64,000 bases of DNA from Karstenula rhodostoma CBS 690.94. Its lineage: Eukaryota > Ascomycota > Dothideomycetes > Pleosporales > Didymosphaeriaceae. The notes under the pieces were generated by a model. It saw only the letters and a list, made by a program, of their open reading frames with translations, searched no databases and was not told the DNA's origin. Positions within the stretch are counted from its first letter, which is position 1, and each line of letters begins with the position of its first letter. This document shows, piece after piece, positions 1 through 11,263 of this stretch. Made by a program: the position numbers and the translations under genes. The stretch is taken from contig MU001507.1 in the NCBI GenBank assembly GCA_010093485.1, forward strand, positions 446,844-510,843. The letters run 5' to 3'.

Positions 1-375
1 ACTTGGCGGGCATCCGAAGAAGCAATTATCGTCCACCTAGTCCCTAGTAAGGATATAGCCGATTATTGCATGTAAAGAGAATGTCATTCGTCTACTTTGA
101 TCTTTGAGGGCGTTGCGAACCAAGACGCGCTACCTAGTCATACTGTACCTACATGTCACTGAGGGATCAACTTGGCGGGCATTCGAAGAAGCAATCATCG
201 TCTACCTAGTCCCTAACAAGGATATAGCCAATTATTCATGTAAAGAGAATGTTATTTGTCTACTTTGATCTTCGAGGGCGTTGCGAACCTAGTCATACTG
301 TACTACATGTCACTGAGGGATCAAGTTCCCACCCTGGTCCCTAGTAAGGATGTAGCCAATTATTTCATGTACAGA
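1..375. repeat. Tandem repeat, unit about 169 bp, about 2.2 copies
   Basis: Copy 1 spans 1-169, copy 2 spans 170-324 with a small deletion, and a third partial copy runs from 325 to about 375. Shared blocks include CTTGGCGGGCAT, CCTAGTCCCTA, AAGGATATAGCC and CATGTCACTGAGGGATCAA. Differences between copies are mostly C/T and G/A transitions, which fits mild RIP or ordinary divergence. No coding frame is recognised. The array probably continues to the left of the window. Confidence 0.85.
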
Positions 376-1494
376 AATTTCTACACGCTAACCCTACACG
401 CTAACCCTACTCCTAATCCCAATCTAGCTCTCTATCCTACATCCCGTTATTAAGGTGCTACTCGCAAACACCTGCCGGCACCGAGTACGGTATGTCCTGT
501 TATCGGGGTGGGTAGGTCGTCGCAAACACCTACCCTCACTCCCTGCAAAGTATCTATTTCTGGGCGTCACTTAATCACCGCATCTTGGCATGACAAACGA
601 TGCTCGCCACGTGCGTGCTTGAAACAACGGCAAATTGGCGGGACGCCGTGCGCACGGTCCCCTGGGCTGGGCGGGAACTGGAACATTTGATGTTCTCGGT
701 ATGTAGGGGTACGTACGCCGGTGTTGCTTGGCGCTTCATATATCGTATCCGGCGTGGAGGCGCTGTCGCTGTGGGCGTGTGGTTGGGCGGTAGGTGGAGG
801 GAGTGCGCGTGTGGGGTGATGGGGTGGGAGGTTGTTTATTTGAGGCGGGGTTGTGTGAGCCTTGAGGCTGGGGGTGTGGGTTTTTGTTTTTGTTGTAGGA
901 GGTGTGATGCGATGGTGATCGGTCGGGGATAGAAAGAGGATTGGGGGCGGGATGGAATGTGATGGGGGATCGGAGGATTTGCGTCGGGGTTTGTTTGGAG
1001 CGTGGGGCATGCGGCGGTAGAAGTCTTACATCCTACATGTGCATGGTCTCCTAGTGAGTATTTGCTTGGGGAACATCTCTCCAAAAAGGTTGTGCTGGTG
1101 GATAGTAGACAGGCCTTTGAGGTGTGTTCTCGGCGTCTCTCGATGCGCACGCTTGGGACGAGACTCGTACCCGCGTGTGCGGCGGGAGAGCGCGGACTTG
1201 CGCGCGCGTCGGTGCGTTGCGCCTCGCTACCGAGACCAATTGCGGATGCAGGGTGACAGAGGGCGAATTAGCTTTGGGCGTCACGGACTTCTGTCTAGTC
1301 CGGCAGGCGTGCTGCGTGGGACTATATAGAGGGTGGAAGTGCCGGTGGGTGTAGCGAATCCATACTCTAGCAAGTCGGTCTTTTTTCGTGTTGCTCATTC
1401 GTTACTCACATTCATTCGTTTATACTGTGGAGTTGATTCTCTGCACTCGTTCATCTATTCACTCTTTGATTTTAGATTCGAGAAAGACTCGAAG
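376..1494. other. Intergenic, no gene recognised
   Basis: At 382-405 the segment GCTAACCCTAC occurs twice in a row, a short direct repeat that only loosely resembles a degenerate telomeric CCCTAA run. TCGCAAACACCT also occurs twice, near 462 and 519. From about 750 to 960 the plus strand is GT-rich. The open frames here have codon use unlike the neighbouring genes. The last 170 bases are the promoter and 5' leader of the GH114 gene. Confidence 0.6.
1321..1330 (+). promoter_or_regulatory. TATA box of the GH114 gene
   Basis: ACTATATAGA lies about 170 bases before the chosen ATG at 1495. This leaves room for a leader of about 140 bases. It is the only clear TATA element in this upstream region. 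Confidence 0.5.
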
Positions 1495-2547
1495 ATGCTT
1501 CCTGCTCTGGCTGTCGTCCTCGGTGGCTCCGTCGGTCTCACGGCGGCCCATCCCCAATCCCAGCGTCGCGAAGTCGCGGCTTTCCCGGCCGGAGCGTCGT
1601 GGGATATCATTCTGAACAAGGGGGACACCAACCTGGACAGTCTTGCCGGCACGGTGAGCGCGGACGTCACGGCCATCGATATCGATCTCTTCGACAACGA
1701 GGCGTCGACCATCAGTTCTTTGAAGGCCGAGAACAAGCAGGTCATCTGCTACTTCAGCGCTGGATCCCGCGAAGACTGGCGCGAGGATGCGGACAAGTTC
1801 AAGGCGGATGACTATGGGCAGGGGCTGGACGGCTGGGCCGGCGAGAACTGGGTCAATGTCAAGAGCGAGAATGTGCGGAGCATCATGAAGACGCGCATCG
1901 AGCTTGCAGCGCAGAAGGGCTGCACGGCCGTCGACCCCGACAATGTCGATGGATTCGTACGTCCCTTCCCCCTTGACATGCATATTCCTGATGAACCACG
2001 CCGCTGACTCTACCAGAACGACAACCAAGATGGCTTCGGCTTTGACCAGTCGGCCTACGCCGACTACGTCAAGTTCCTCGCGTCCACCGCCGTAGACAAC
2101 AAGCTCGCCATCGGCCTCAAGAACTCCCTCGACCTCATCCCGGACGTCGTCGACGTCATCCAGTTCGCCGTCAACGAGCAGTGCCACGAGTACGACGAGT
2201 GCGATCGGTACAAGCCCCTCACCAACGCCAACAAAGCCGTCTTCACCATCGAGTACGGCGGCAACGCGTGCGACAGCCCCGCTGGCGTCAACCTGTCTAT
2301 TTTGATCAAGGACGAGGACCAGGCTCTGGATACGCTGGGCGGCGCGTGCAAGGCGAGCAGTGGTGACTTTAAGCAGCCGACCGCTACGTCTGCGGCGTCG
2401 CAGTCTGCGGTTGCGGAGGTCACGTCTACGCCGACTGCGGCGCCGGCTGAGCCTAGTGCTGGGGCTGGTGATGAGGGTGAGGGGGAGGATGAGGAGGAGG
2501 GTGAGGATGAGGATGAGGATGAGGATGAGGATGAGGATGATGAGTAG
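1495..2547 (+). CDS. Secreted endo-alpha-1,4-polygalactosaminidase (GH114)
   Basis: Two exons, 1495-1956 and 2017-2547, with a 60 bp GT..AG intron whose CTGAC branch site lies just before the acceptor. The product is 330 aa. A hydrophobic N-terminus of about 18 residues ending in AHPQ looks like a signal peptide. The body matches the GH114 TIM-barrel family, which cleaves galactosaminogalactan-type polymers at the cell surface. Family landmarks are WDIILNKGD at about 34, VICYFSAGS at about 82, DPDNVDGF at the splice junction, LKNSLDLIPD and FTIEYGG. The Asp of DNVDG and the Glu of FTIEYGG fit the expected catalytic acids by family analogy. After the barrel there is an Ala/Thr/Ser linker, then an extreme Asp/Glu tail (residues about 305-330) encoded by a GATGAG microsatellite. 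The tail is not a usual part of the family. No GPI signal is seen. Confidence 0.9.
2470..2545 (+). repeat. GATGAG microsatellite inside the GH114 coding end
   Basis: An imperfect run of GATGAG/GAGGAT hexamers encodes the acidic C-terminus. It is in frame throughout and ends at the stop codon. The tail length is likely to vary between strains (inference). Confidence 0.8.
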
Positions 2548-3507
2548 CTTTGATGCTAGCGTTACCACAAGCAGGAGTAGACGTCTTCTTGGGAGTGTCA
2601 GTGCTTTCTCTTCGACCAAAATACTTTGGCATGTTCGATCGGGTAGCTTCGCTTGGTGCGTTGTTGCTCTCTTTTCGCTTCTATATCCTATATGGATATA
2701 TAAAACTCACAGGTACACTGCAGGAAATCTGTCAGCTTGTAAGATCACAACGTGCGCTCTATGCAGGACTGGGGAGGTGATTGTGCTTCTACAACTTATA
2801 CTATAGGAAAATCAGACAGATTCCACTTGGTGGCGTTTTCGTTTGCGCGGGCGATAGAGCGAAGTTGGGATAATGGTAAGCTACAGTAGGGCCGTCTCAA
2901 GTCCAGGGTTCCAGGGCAGCCGAGGTCACGTGGATTCCCGGAAACACAAACGGGTTACCTACTTCGACCTCAACATTGAGCACCTTTACGCAGTCATCAC
3001 GCAGACGGACTGCAATATCGCACCCGTAAGGCTTACACCCAAAAATTGCCACGCCCGAGTACACGCCGACAACGGTTCCCAGGCCGGGGTCGAATTTGAA
3101 GCTCGTCATCGCGAGAATGCCACCAACGCCATTGCGGAAGCTAGATGACGATCCCCAGAGTTCACTCGCCACGCGATGCTCTATCCACACATGGGTCCGA
3201 GTACGCGAGTCGTGGTCCTCACAGCTTCCTATTCAGGCAGGTGTGCTCACCAGGAGCATCGGCCTAATGCTATCAAGCGATTGTTGTTGATTCGCTCCCG
3301 TCCTGCGTCGACAAGGGTAGCTTTTCTTGCATATGAGGACATGCAGAGCTACCATGTAAACTGACAGAATATGGCAAGATCGTGCACGCTTCCTGGTCAG
3401 CGGGACCTGGCTTCGTACCGGGGAGCTCCTACCGAGGAAGAGCTATATAATGACGAATTCCTGCTTGACGGTGTTCACTGCTGGTGCACTTTGTCCAATT
3501 CGCCACC
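2548..3507. other. Intergenic between GH114 and the S41 gene
   Basis: This stretch holds the 3' flank of GH114 and the promoter of the next gene. A minus-strand open frame of 97 codons (2897-3190) has a protein-like composition, with GVGGILAMTSFKFDPGLG and VEVEVGNPFVFPG. I recognise no family, and there is no supporting exon, so it may be a gene remnant. A TATATAA box for the S41 gene is at 3444-3450. Confidence 0.45.
3444..3450 (+). promoter_or_regulatory. TATA box of the S41 peptidase gene
   Basis: TATATAA sits 58 bases before the ATG at 3508, so the leader would be only about 30 bases long. It is a good consensus match in the right position. Confidence 0.5.
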
Positions 3508-6017
3508 ATGGTCCTTTCTCGTCGTGCCCTCGCAGCGGCCTCTTTGGCTTCGGTCGTCGCGGCCGCGCCTTCGCAACCCCAGGTCAGGCAATATGCGACA
3601 AACGCTTGCGCCGCGGTTGCAGCTTCAGTTGCCGCCCAGCCTGCGACTCCAATCCCGTCTGTCGATGCAAAGTTGGCGTACGACTGCATTACTAGTGTGC
3701 CATTGCACAAGGATGAGGCCTTGCACTTGATTGAAGGCGTCGTGCCCTACTTCAGGTGGCAGTCCAACACGGCATGGCTCAAGGATCCTCCTGCAGAATA
3801 TGCAGAGAAGGTCCAGCCTGCCATTGACATCTGGGGCGGCTTGGAGAAGATCAAGTCCAAGGTCGAGGGCGAGGAATACGACAACGAGTTTGAGGTAATT
3901 CCCAAGCGCAGACTTGCGGCAACCAAAAACTAACAAGATCAGTTCGGGTTCGACTTGTACACTCTGCTTCAGCAAACACACGACGGACACTTTGTATATG
4001 TGCCAGATGTTGTGGGCACGGTCTTCAATTGGGCACGTCCGGTTCCGCTCGTTTCAGTGTCGGCGGACGGCAAAGAGCTACCGAAGCCCTACGTTTACGC
4101 TGATGTGCTGGCGGAGTCCCACGGCAACGCGACTTTCACGCCTTCTGCAATCACCAAGATCAACGGCCATGAAGCTACAGAGTATCTCGAGGCCTGGTCG
4201 CAGCGAGGCTCTCTACAGGATCGCGACGCTCTATACAACAACGTCTTTTATGAGCTTGCCACGGTGTCTCTTGGTCCCACTGGATCGGGTATTGGAACGT
4301 TCGCTGGAAGTGGGCGTGGAAAATGGGTATGTTTGGGCGCCGAAACCCTGTTCCGACAGATCCGGGACACGTGGTGCCTGTTATGCAGGTGTACACGCAC
4401 TGCACAATGCATCACTGGATCATCGCACATACACTGCCATTCTTCGATAGGAAGACTAACAGTTTCTAGGCATATCCGGGCCCAGAGACTAAGCTTGAAT
4501 TTGAGAACGGCACCACCATCACATACACCAACGTTGCGCGAGTCCTTGTAACCCTCGACGGCGTGACCGATGGCGAAAGCCTGTACCAGAAGTACTTCAG
4601 CAGCCAAGCGACTTCCACTATCGCGGAAACGCCTTCCAACTCCAGTGTGGCAACTACGACCGCAGCTGCTACGCCCTCAGCAACTGCGACCTCCATTCCT
4701 GCGCCAGGCTATCCCCCGCCCGTTTACAAGGAAAATCACAATCTGATTGGTGGATACTTCCTGGAGGATGACTACTCCGACATCGCCGTGCTCTCAGTTC
4801 CATCGTTCGTGTCTTCCGAATCTGCAGAGGTCGACTTCCAGCAGGTCACCGAGAAGTTCATCGTAGCGGCCAAGGCAGCCGGGAAGACCAAGCTCGTAAT
4901 CGATCTCTCTGCCAACGGCGGCGGCACGATCCTTCAAGGCTATGACCTGTACAAACAACTCTTCCCTAAGGGCATTGGCCACGCTGCTTTCGATCGGTAC
5001 CGCGCGCACGAAAGCACCAAGCTTCTGTCAGAGTACCACTCTCGCCTTGCGGACAACCTACCTCGTAAGCTGGTCGACCTGGATGACAACGAAACCCTAT
5101 ATACCTTGGAATACGATGTCATTGCGTCCCCCTTCAACTACCTATCCGACCTCAACGCTTCCGACCTGAACTTCCCCAGCTGGGAATCCAAGTTCGGCTC
5201 GTTCGAACACCATGGCGACAATTTCTCCAATCTGTTCCACTGGAACCTCTCCGACGTGCTCACGCCGTACAACAGCGCGGGTATCTGGGTCCACGGCTAC
5301 GGTCAACTCGCGAACTACACGTCCGCGCCACAGCCCTTCGCCAACGAGGACATCGTCGTGGTGACCGACGGCTACTGCGCATCCACTTGCACCATCTTCT
5401 CAGAGCTGATGCGCCAGCGCCAGGGCATCAAGTACATCTCGCTCGGAGGCCGCGCGAAAGAAGGTATCACGCAGGCCATCGGCGGCGTCAAGGGCACTAA
5501 TAACGACCCGTGGGCGTACATCCAATACCTCGCGCAGCTCGCCATTACGAACCTGACGTCCAGCGCTGAAGAAGCCGCAAAGTTGAACGCCACCGAGCTC
5601 GGGGACTACTGGGACAACGTCGTCTTCGAGCGACAGGCGCCTGGCACCAGCGTCAACGTCAACTTCCGCGACGGCATCCGCGACACTGACGAGAGCGAGA
5701 CACCGCTGCAGTTCGTGTACGAGCCGGCCGACTGCCGCATTCTGTACACCAAGGCGATGACGGTGGATGTGACGGCCATCTGGAAGGCGGTTGCGGACTC
5801 GGCGTTTGGGGGTAAAAGTCACTGCATTGCGGGAAGTCTTGGGGGATACGGTACGGGTGACCGCAGAGCGAAGAGGGAGTTGACGGTGCAGGACAAGGCG
5901 ATGAGCAAGAGGATGCATGCGTGGAGGAGGGAGCTGAGGGCTGAGCAGTACCCGTTAGATGTGTATACTGATTTGACGGGCGTGGACCTGAACAAGAGGG
6001 GTATCATGTGGCCCTGA
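3508..6017 (+). CDS. Secreted peptidase S41 family protein (CPAF/UstP-like)
   Basis: Three exons, 3508-3894, 3943-4326 and 4470-6017. The introns are 48 and 143 bp, both with CTAAC branch sites. The product is 772 aa. The start is the ATG in the perfect context GCCACCATGG; a hydrophobic leader to about Ala20 is a likely signal peptide. The central part has the tail-specific-protease fold signs of S41: KLVIDLSANGGGTI at about 397, then DGYCASTCTIFSELM at about 556, where the Ser between the two Cys is the expected nucleophile (inferred from CPAF-like family members). LGGRAKEG follows. A Thr/Ala linker at about 310-330 separates the N-terminal PDZ-like part from the protease part. The family cleaves proteins outside the cell or in secretory compartments. 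Some members act in RiPP processing (UstP), but no precursor or UstY-like gene lies nearby, so that role is not supported here. Confidence 0.85.
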
Positions 6018-6793
6018 GGAAGGTATTGTCAGATTGATATCTGGGTACCTGCTCATTCCTGACTGGCAATCATGCACGCTTGTCAGGATAGACATTCATA
6101 AATAAAAAATGTGTTAAGCCTTATGAATGATATGAGTGTAAGCCTAGAAGCCATGCCAAATTTTCTTGTCAGTCAAGTCCTCGACGAGTTTCAATGAATA
6201 GAGTTGAGTTACCCACCGCCCACACTAGAGTGACCAAGGTGCGATACGTTCTCCTTCAGTTCTCTTCTTCACATATGTAAGGTAGAACGATATGATGATG
6301 GAATGTCCACAATAGCGCATCGTGCGCAAACCTTGTCAAGAATAGTCGTGGCGCTTCTGAGGGGATGGATATCAGAGTAGTGTGAATGCAATTGAGACCA
6401 CGATAACTGGACCTTTATGTGCCCTATTGCGCTCAGAGGAATAATGTCCGGCATCAGATGAAGAAATATTAGCGAGGCTGGTGCGAGCCACATCATCTCG
6501 CATTTTCCATAACAACACCGTCTCTTCCCCACGCGTGACGGCCAATCTGCCGATAAAGCGCACGGATCTTCGGATTTAATGAAAGACATTGCATAAGAGC
6601 TATACCAGGTGGCATTCACTGTCTGAACAATCTCCAGACGGTAGTGGAGTTGATTGAATTGAGGGGCAAAGCCAGTCGAGTCCACCTGGCAACCACGCAA
6701 ATGGCAACAACCACGACAATACAGCGCACCGCAGCTTCTGCCTCGCCGCCCACGACTATACACCTGCGCGCACAACATCTCTCCACCCCAACC
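6018..6793. other. Intergenic, 3' flank of S41 and promoter of the next gene
   Basis: Apart from the polyadenylation signal I see no gene. A long minus-strand open frame crossing 6269-7063 is antisense to the next gene and has no family features. An in-frame upstream ATG for the next gene exists at 6701. Confidence 0.5.
6101..6106 (+). terminator. Polyadenylation signal of the S41 gene
   Basis: AATAAA occurs 84 bases after the stop codon in an A-rich stretch. It is the standard hexamer in the expected place. Confidence 0.4.
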
Positions 6794-7921
6794 ATGTCGG
6801 ATCCATCTGCACCCGCAGCCCAGGCTTCCAATCCGCCCGCAGCCGCCGACACGCTCACGTGCAAGGCATGCAGCCGCACGCTCGCCACCATCTCCGCAGA
6901 AGGCAACCTCCAGCCCCATGGCGAGCTCAACGAGGGCTGTGCCCTGTGCAAGGACATGGTGATGTACTGCAACGAGTACGAGGAGGTGAAAGGGTACTTC
7001 AAGGAGCTGGAGCATCGGCGAGACGACTATCGCCCGCGGCAGCTCGCGCTCGAGGTGGTGCACGAGGCGCAGATGAATCTGGGAAACTTCATCCAGTCCG
7101 TGGCCGCGTGGGAGTCCTCTTCCTCCTCCGACGAGGCGCCCGCAGTCTTATCTGGAGAGCAGCCCGGAGAGCAAACCGCAACCCCGTCGGCGGACGCCGC
7201 AGATGCGCAACCGCGCCGCAAGCGCTCTTTGTCTCCGCAGTCGTCGCCGCCGCGCAAGCGCGCAAAGAGGCTGCGTTTTTCGGAGCGCGGGCGCCGCGTG
7301 AGCTTCGATCCGTCGGTGGTTTTTCGTGATGCTGAGGCCCAGGAGACGCGCGTCGATGCCGAGTTCAGCCGGAACAGCGAGGGGTATTCGCCGGGACGGT
7401 ATGCGGCGCCGGAGGGGTCGGAGTGGCTGGATACCAGCGGAAGCAGTCTGAGGGAGACGCAGTTTCTTGGGGTGCAGAAGAGGGGCAGGAAGTGGGTGCC
7501 GACGAAGGAGGGGCGGGAGATGGATGAGGAGTGGGAGATGGCGGGTAAAGAGGGGGGTGAAGAGGAAGAGGAGAGCGAGGGAAACGCTGCGAGCGAGGAC
7601 GTTAGTGAAAGTCAGGACGAGCAGATGGAGGGTGTTATCGAGAAATCGTGAGTTTGTAGGACGTACGACTGGAACAGCACAGCTGACAAAACCAGGGAAG
7701 CCCGACCGTCGAGTGACATCGCCCTCCCCCATCGTACTGCGGTCATGGCATCGGATTCCAGCAATCAGCCCTCCGAAATGGACCTTCAGCCTTCATCAGA
7801 AGGAGCAGTCAATACCCAGGTTGATGAGCACCCTTCCCCCTCCGACGAGGCAGCTCCAAACGAAATGTCTCCATCGAACGAGGCGCAGAGCCTGAATAAC
7901 GAGGATTTGTCCAAGGATTGA
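6794..7921 (+). CDS. Uncharacterised nuclear-looking protein with Cys pairs and a basic region
   Basis: Exons 6794-7647 and 7696-7921 flank a 48 bp intron (branch CTGAC). The product is 359 aa. I prefer the ATG at 6794 (context CAACCATGTC) over the in-frame ATG at 6701. I do not recognise a named family. The N-terminus has CKACSRTL and, about 25 residues later, GCALCKDMVMYC, a CxxC plus CxxC-x5-C pattern that could bind zinc. A short helical part with Glu/Arg follows. Then comes a Ser-rich and strongly basic segment, RRKRSLSPQSSPPRKRAKRL, that looks like a bipartite nuclear signal. Next to it, RRVSF matches the RVxF docking motif of protein phosphatase 1. The C-terminal third is acidic and disordered. 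A nuclear role or PP1 partner is inference only. Confidence 0.75.
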
Positions 7922-9288
7922 ACGCCCTGGAGGAATCGAACCAGGCAACAACCGTCCCACATTACATCAAAGCTTCCACACGCTACTCTACTTCGCGTTT
8001 GCAAGCAAACACACCCAACACGCATGCACAGCCTTAGACCTCTAGAACCCATTTTTCTACGATCGACATATCGCGATCTTAAAGCGACGCGAAGCGCTTG
8101 GATAGCTCACGGAGGGCCCCTCGACAACCACCATCCCCCCGATTTTATCTCATCGACCCCCTTGACATGGGACACACGTATGACCCTTCATTGTTTTTGT
8201 TCTTTCTGCACTCCAGCGTTCACGATACCCCATAGATAGCTGTGCCCCCATCGATACCCACTCATACCACACCCACTGTTAAACCCTCCCAACCGTCCTT
8301 GCCAAGGTTCCAATCACATACATGAAGCCTTCAACCCTAGACACCCTTGCTTTCTTTCCTGGGTTATTTCGTACCTTTCCCCGCAGAGAAAAAAAAGTCC
8401 TACTCCCCACCAAGGATACTCGCCTGCGCGTGGACGCACCCCATCCATAGTTTCCCTTTCGTGGTGGATGGAAAGATCACACTGTCGGGTGTGCGGTCGG
8501 GAGTTCTACACTAACACTGCGGTCCTACTTTCTGTCAGGCAGACCCCGGAAGTCCCTTATTTGTAAACTCATCGCAGGCTTTGTTTGGAGTAGGTGGCCT
8601 CTGGAGGGCGATGGCGGCTTGGTTCACGCGTTTTAGTGGTTACAACACTGTCCTCATGCTGGGCTGGGTGTTGTTGGCGCGGGATGCACGGGGGATATGG
8701 TGTGGGGGTGGTGCGGATTCGGCGGGAGGGTAGGGTGGCGAGCGCAAGGGGGCTTCTGGTGGTAGGGGTGGCGAGCCTGAGATGGGGCGGGCGTGTTTGG
8801 TGCGGCGGGGGTGAGCGAGGGGGATGCGAGGTGGAAAGTCAAGAGAGATGATGAGCGGGAGACAGGCGTGGCATCCATCTCAGCTTAACATAACCAACCC
8901 AGCGTGCCGCGAGCCAAGCATGGAACGATTGCATTACAAACTTTTCTTGAAACACAGCCGTGACAGGAGAGAACAACCGGCCGCCGCCGACGCCACAGAG
9001 ATACGAATACAGTATACAAGCCTCTATCTACCATTGTGTGCCAGTCCAGCAAGACGTGCACGGAATGTACAAAACTGTCCCGTACCGTACCGTACCGTAC
9101 CGTGCCGCACAGAAGCTACCCAATGACACCTCGCAATGGATATAAGCAGTTCAAACAATTTGCTCCGGAACAATGCTAATGCTAGAATAGAAATGAAGTG
9201 GTTCAAAGCACTCCGAGACAGAGAGTGGGGCTGAAGGTGAGTGTAGGTGAATGTTCCAAAGCTGGATTTGCGATGTGCAGGAGGCTCC
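7922..9288. other. Intergenic between convergent genes
   Basis: Both neighbours end here, so the segment holds two 3' flanks. A GTACC microsatellite sits at about 9083-9106. A poly-A run is near 8389. GGTTCGATTCC on the minus strand near 7930 resembles a tRNA B box, but no cloverleaf forms around it. No gene is supported. Confidence 0.5.
9083..9106. repeat. GTACC microsatellite
   Basis: About four and a half copies of the pentamer CGTAC/GTACC. It is non-coding and lies between convergent genes. Confidence 0.8.
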
Positions 9289-11263
9289 TCAGAATACAGC
9301 TTCCTCCTGAGCCTTGGGGGGTTCCGATTCGACTGTAGGATGTTCGGTCTTTTCGGCCTCTGCATCAGCGGGCACATTGCCCACAGGTTCTTCTGCGCCC
9401 GCGGGAGTGTCTTCAACAGGGACAGGTGCCGGCTCAACATCGGTGCCCTTGTCAGTGACAGGCTCTGCAGCAGCAGGTATAGAAACCGCAGTCTCCGATT
9501 CCTCCGTCTTCTCCTCGTGCTTCTCTTCGTGCTTCTCCTCGTGGTTGCCGTTCGTGACAACATCCTTGGCCACGGTCGCAACCTCCTCCACCTTCTTCTT
9601 GGCTTTAGTAGCCAGCCCTTCAGGTGCCTTGGGCTTCGTGATGGCTTTGGTAGCAGTCCTCTGACGAGGTGGCGATTCGGGCTTGTCGTGAGTCTTGCTG
9701 GCGCTGCTCGCAGTCGGGCGCATCATGCGAGCCAGAAAGCCATCGCCTGCACCCGCTGTGGTAGACGCACGAGATGCGGGTCGCGCAGTGCTTGGCGCCG
9801 GCGATGGACGGGGTGGCTGCTTCTTCGCGGCAGGTGCAGCGGCTTTTGGCGCCGGCCTGGAAGCAGCGGAGGGCTTGCGCGCAAGCTTCTGTTCAGCAGC
9901 TTCTTCTCCATGTTTCGCAGCGGAGGAAGCGGTGGGAGCAGTCAAATGAGACGGCAGCCGGACTGGTCGGGTTGGCGACCGTGGTTTCGGTTTCGCGAAT
10001 CCGCCTGTGGAGGATGTTGTGCTGGTTTTGGAAGAGGGCGCAGACGGAGCTGCGTTGGTGGATGCCTTCTTGGTCTCGGCAACTGCCGGTTTGGCTTTGG
10101 CTGCTGCGCTCGCAGTGGTGCCGGCGGTGGCAGTGGAGGGCTTCGCAGAAGCACGGGCTGTAAACTTGGGCGCGATGGGTTTCGTAGGCTCCTTGTGAGC
10201 AGCGGCTCTAGTCTGACCTTTGACGGGCGCTGGAGACTTGGCAGGAGCTGGAGATCTGGCGACGGGCACTGGAGACTTGGCGGGGGTCGCAGCACGGGTA
10301 GGCTTCGAGGCCGTCGGCGTCTTGGGAAGAGGAGACCTGGGCAGAGGGCTACGTGCGGCGCTGGCACCGCGGGCCGAGCGGGCGGGCGACTTTGCGGTCG
10401 AGATTGCGGCAGGCTTCCTCGTCGGGGCTCTGCCATTTGTCCTGGGCGTCTCCTTTGCTTCGGCCTTGGTTTCTGTGATCTTGGGTGTCTGCGGGGCAGC
10501 CTTGCTGGTGGTGAGATGAGACAGGACCTCCGCTGGGGGAGGGAGAGCTCCACCTCCAGCCACGGCGGCCTCATCGGTGGGATCGGCGGGTTTGAGCGAA
10601 GCCTCCTCTTGGGCTCCGGTCACGATCTTGTCCGGGTTCTCTGCTGGCTTCTCGCCCACCGCAGGTGCAACTTGCACGTCTCCGGGCTGCACGTTGGGTG
10701 CTTCCTCAGTGGGCTGCTCTCCGGGGACAGCCTCGGCGGCAGGGTCCGGGAAGTCGGATCCCTTCATGATGCTGCCTAGGTTCGGCATCTTTTCTGCAGG
10801 CTCGCGAAGCGGCGCTGGTGCTCTGGAAGATTCCTAGCAGAAGAACACCTTAGTCCACGTCGTGTTTGCTCGCCCTTAGTCCACTCACCCTTGTCTCGAC
10901 GGCCTGCTCGGGCACGGCCTCGTCAATAGCAATGCTCTTTTTGCGCTCCTCTTTCTCCTTGCTGATGGCCTGCTTCAGGTCGGCAACGTCGCTCGACTCG
11001 CCGCTGACGCTGAAGCTCTCGCGGCGCTGGGCGAAGGGGGTGTTGGCGCTGACCCCTTTCGTGGTACCCAGGTCTTTGGCGGCACCGGCAGCGTGTGGCT
11101 CGACAGACACGAAGGACGCGCGCACTTTGGAAGTGGGACGGTTGGTGTCGCTGGATGCGCTCCCAGGAGGAGAGCGGCCGCGGGGCTCAGGGGATGACGA
11201 GGCAGCGTTCTGGTTCTCGAACATGGCCCGCAGATTCCGGACGCCTGCGTTGTTACCGCTCAT
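9289..11263 (-). CDS. Disordered Ala/Pro/Lys-rich protein, function unknown
   Basis: Exon 1 is 11263-10889 and exon 2 is 10833-9289, with a 55 bp intron (donor GTGAGT, acceptor CTAG, phase 0). The product is 639 aa. The start is the first ATG, MSGNNAGVRNLRAMFENQ. The N-terminus carries NLRAMFE and the segment KVRASFVSVE, short motifs I associate with conserved but uncharacterised ascomycete proteins. ADLKQAISKEKEERKKS may form a short helix. The rest is low complexity: repeated KSPAPVK/ARSPAPAK-like units rich in Ala, Pro, Lys and Ser with scattered SP/TP sites. The C-terminal region is Glu/Val-rich with EEKHEEKHEEK. No catalytic domain, signal peptide or membrane segment is seen. The composition suggests a scaffold or cytoskeletal/chromatin linker, but this is not shown. 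Confidence 0.8.

Noticed and set aside
1459..2619. 386-codon minus-strand frame over the GH114 gene
   Set aside because: The plus strand encodes a full GH114 domain with a consensus intron; the opposite frame is Leu/Val/Arg-rich noise.
6269..7063. Long minus-strand open frame (264 codons)
   Set aside because: It overlaps the 5' half of a spliced plus-strand gene with clear composition and splice sites; the antisense frame has no family features.
7925..8010. tRNA gene on the minus strand suggested by GGTTCGATTCC
   Set aside because: The T-loop has no proper 5 bp stem, there is no A box and no acceptor stem; the match is chance just after a stop codon.
9247..10779. Long plus-strand frame (510 codons) rich in Gly, Arg and Ser
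   Set aside because: It is the antisense of the Ala/Pro/Lys-rich gene; such GC-rich low-complexity genes leave open shadow frames.
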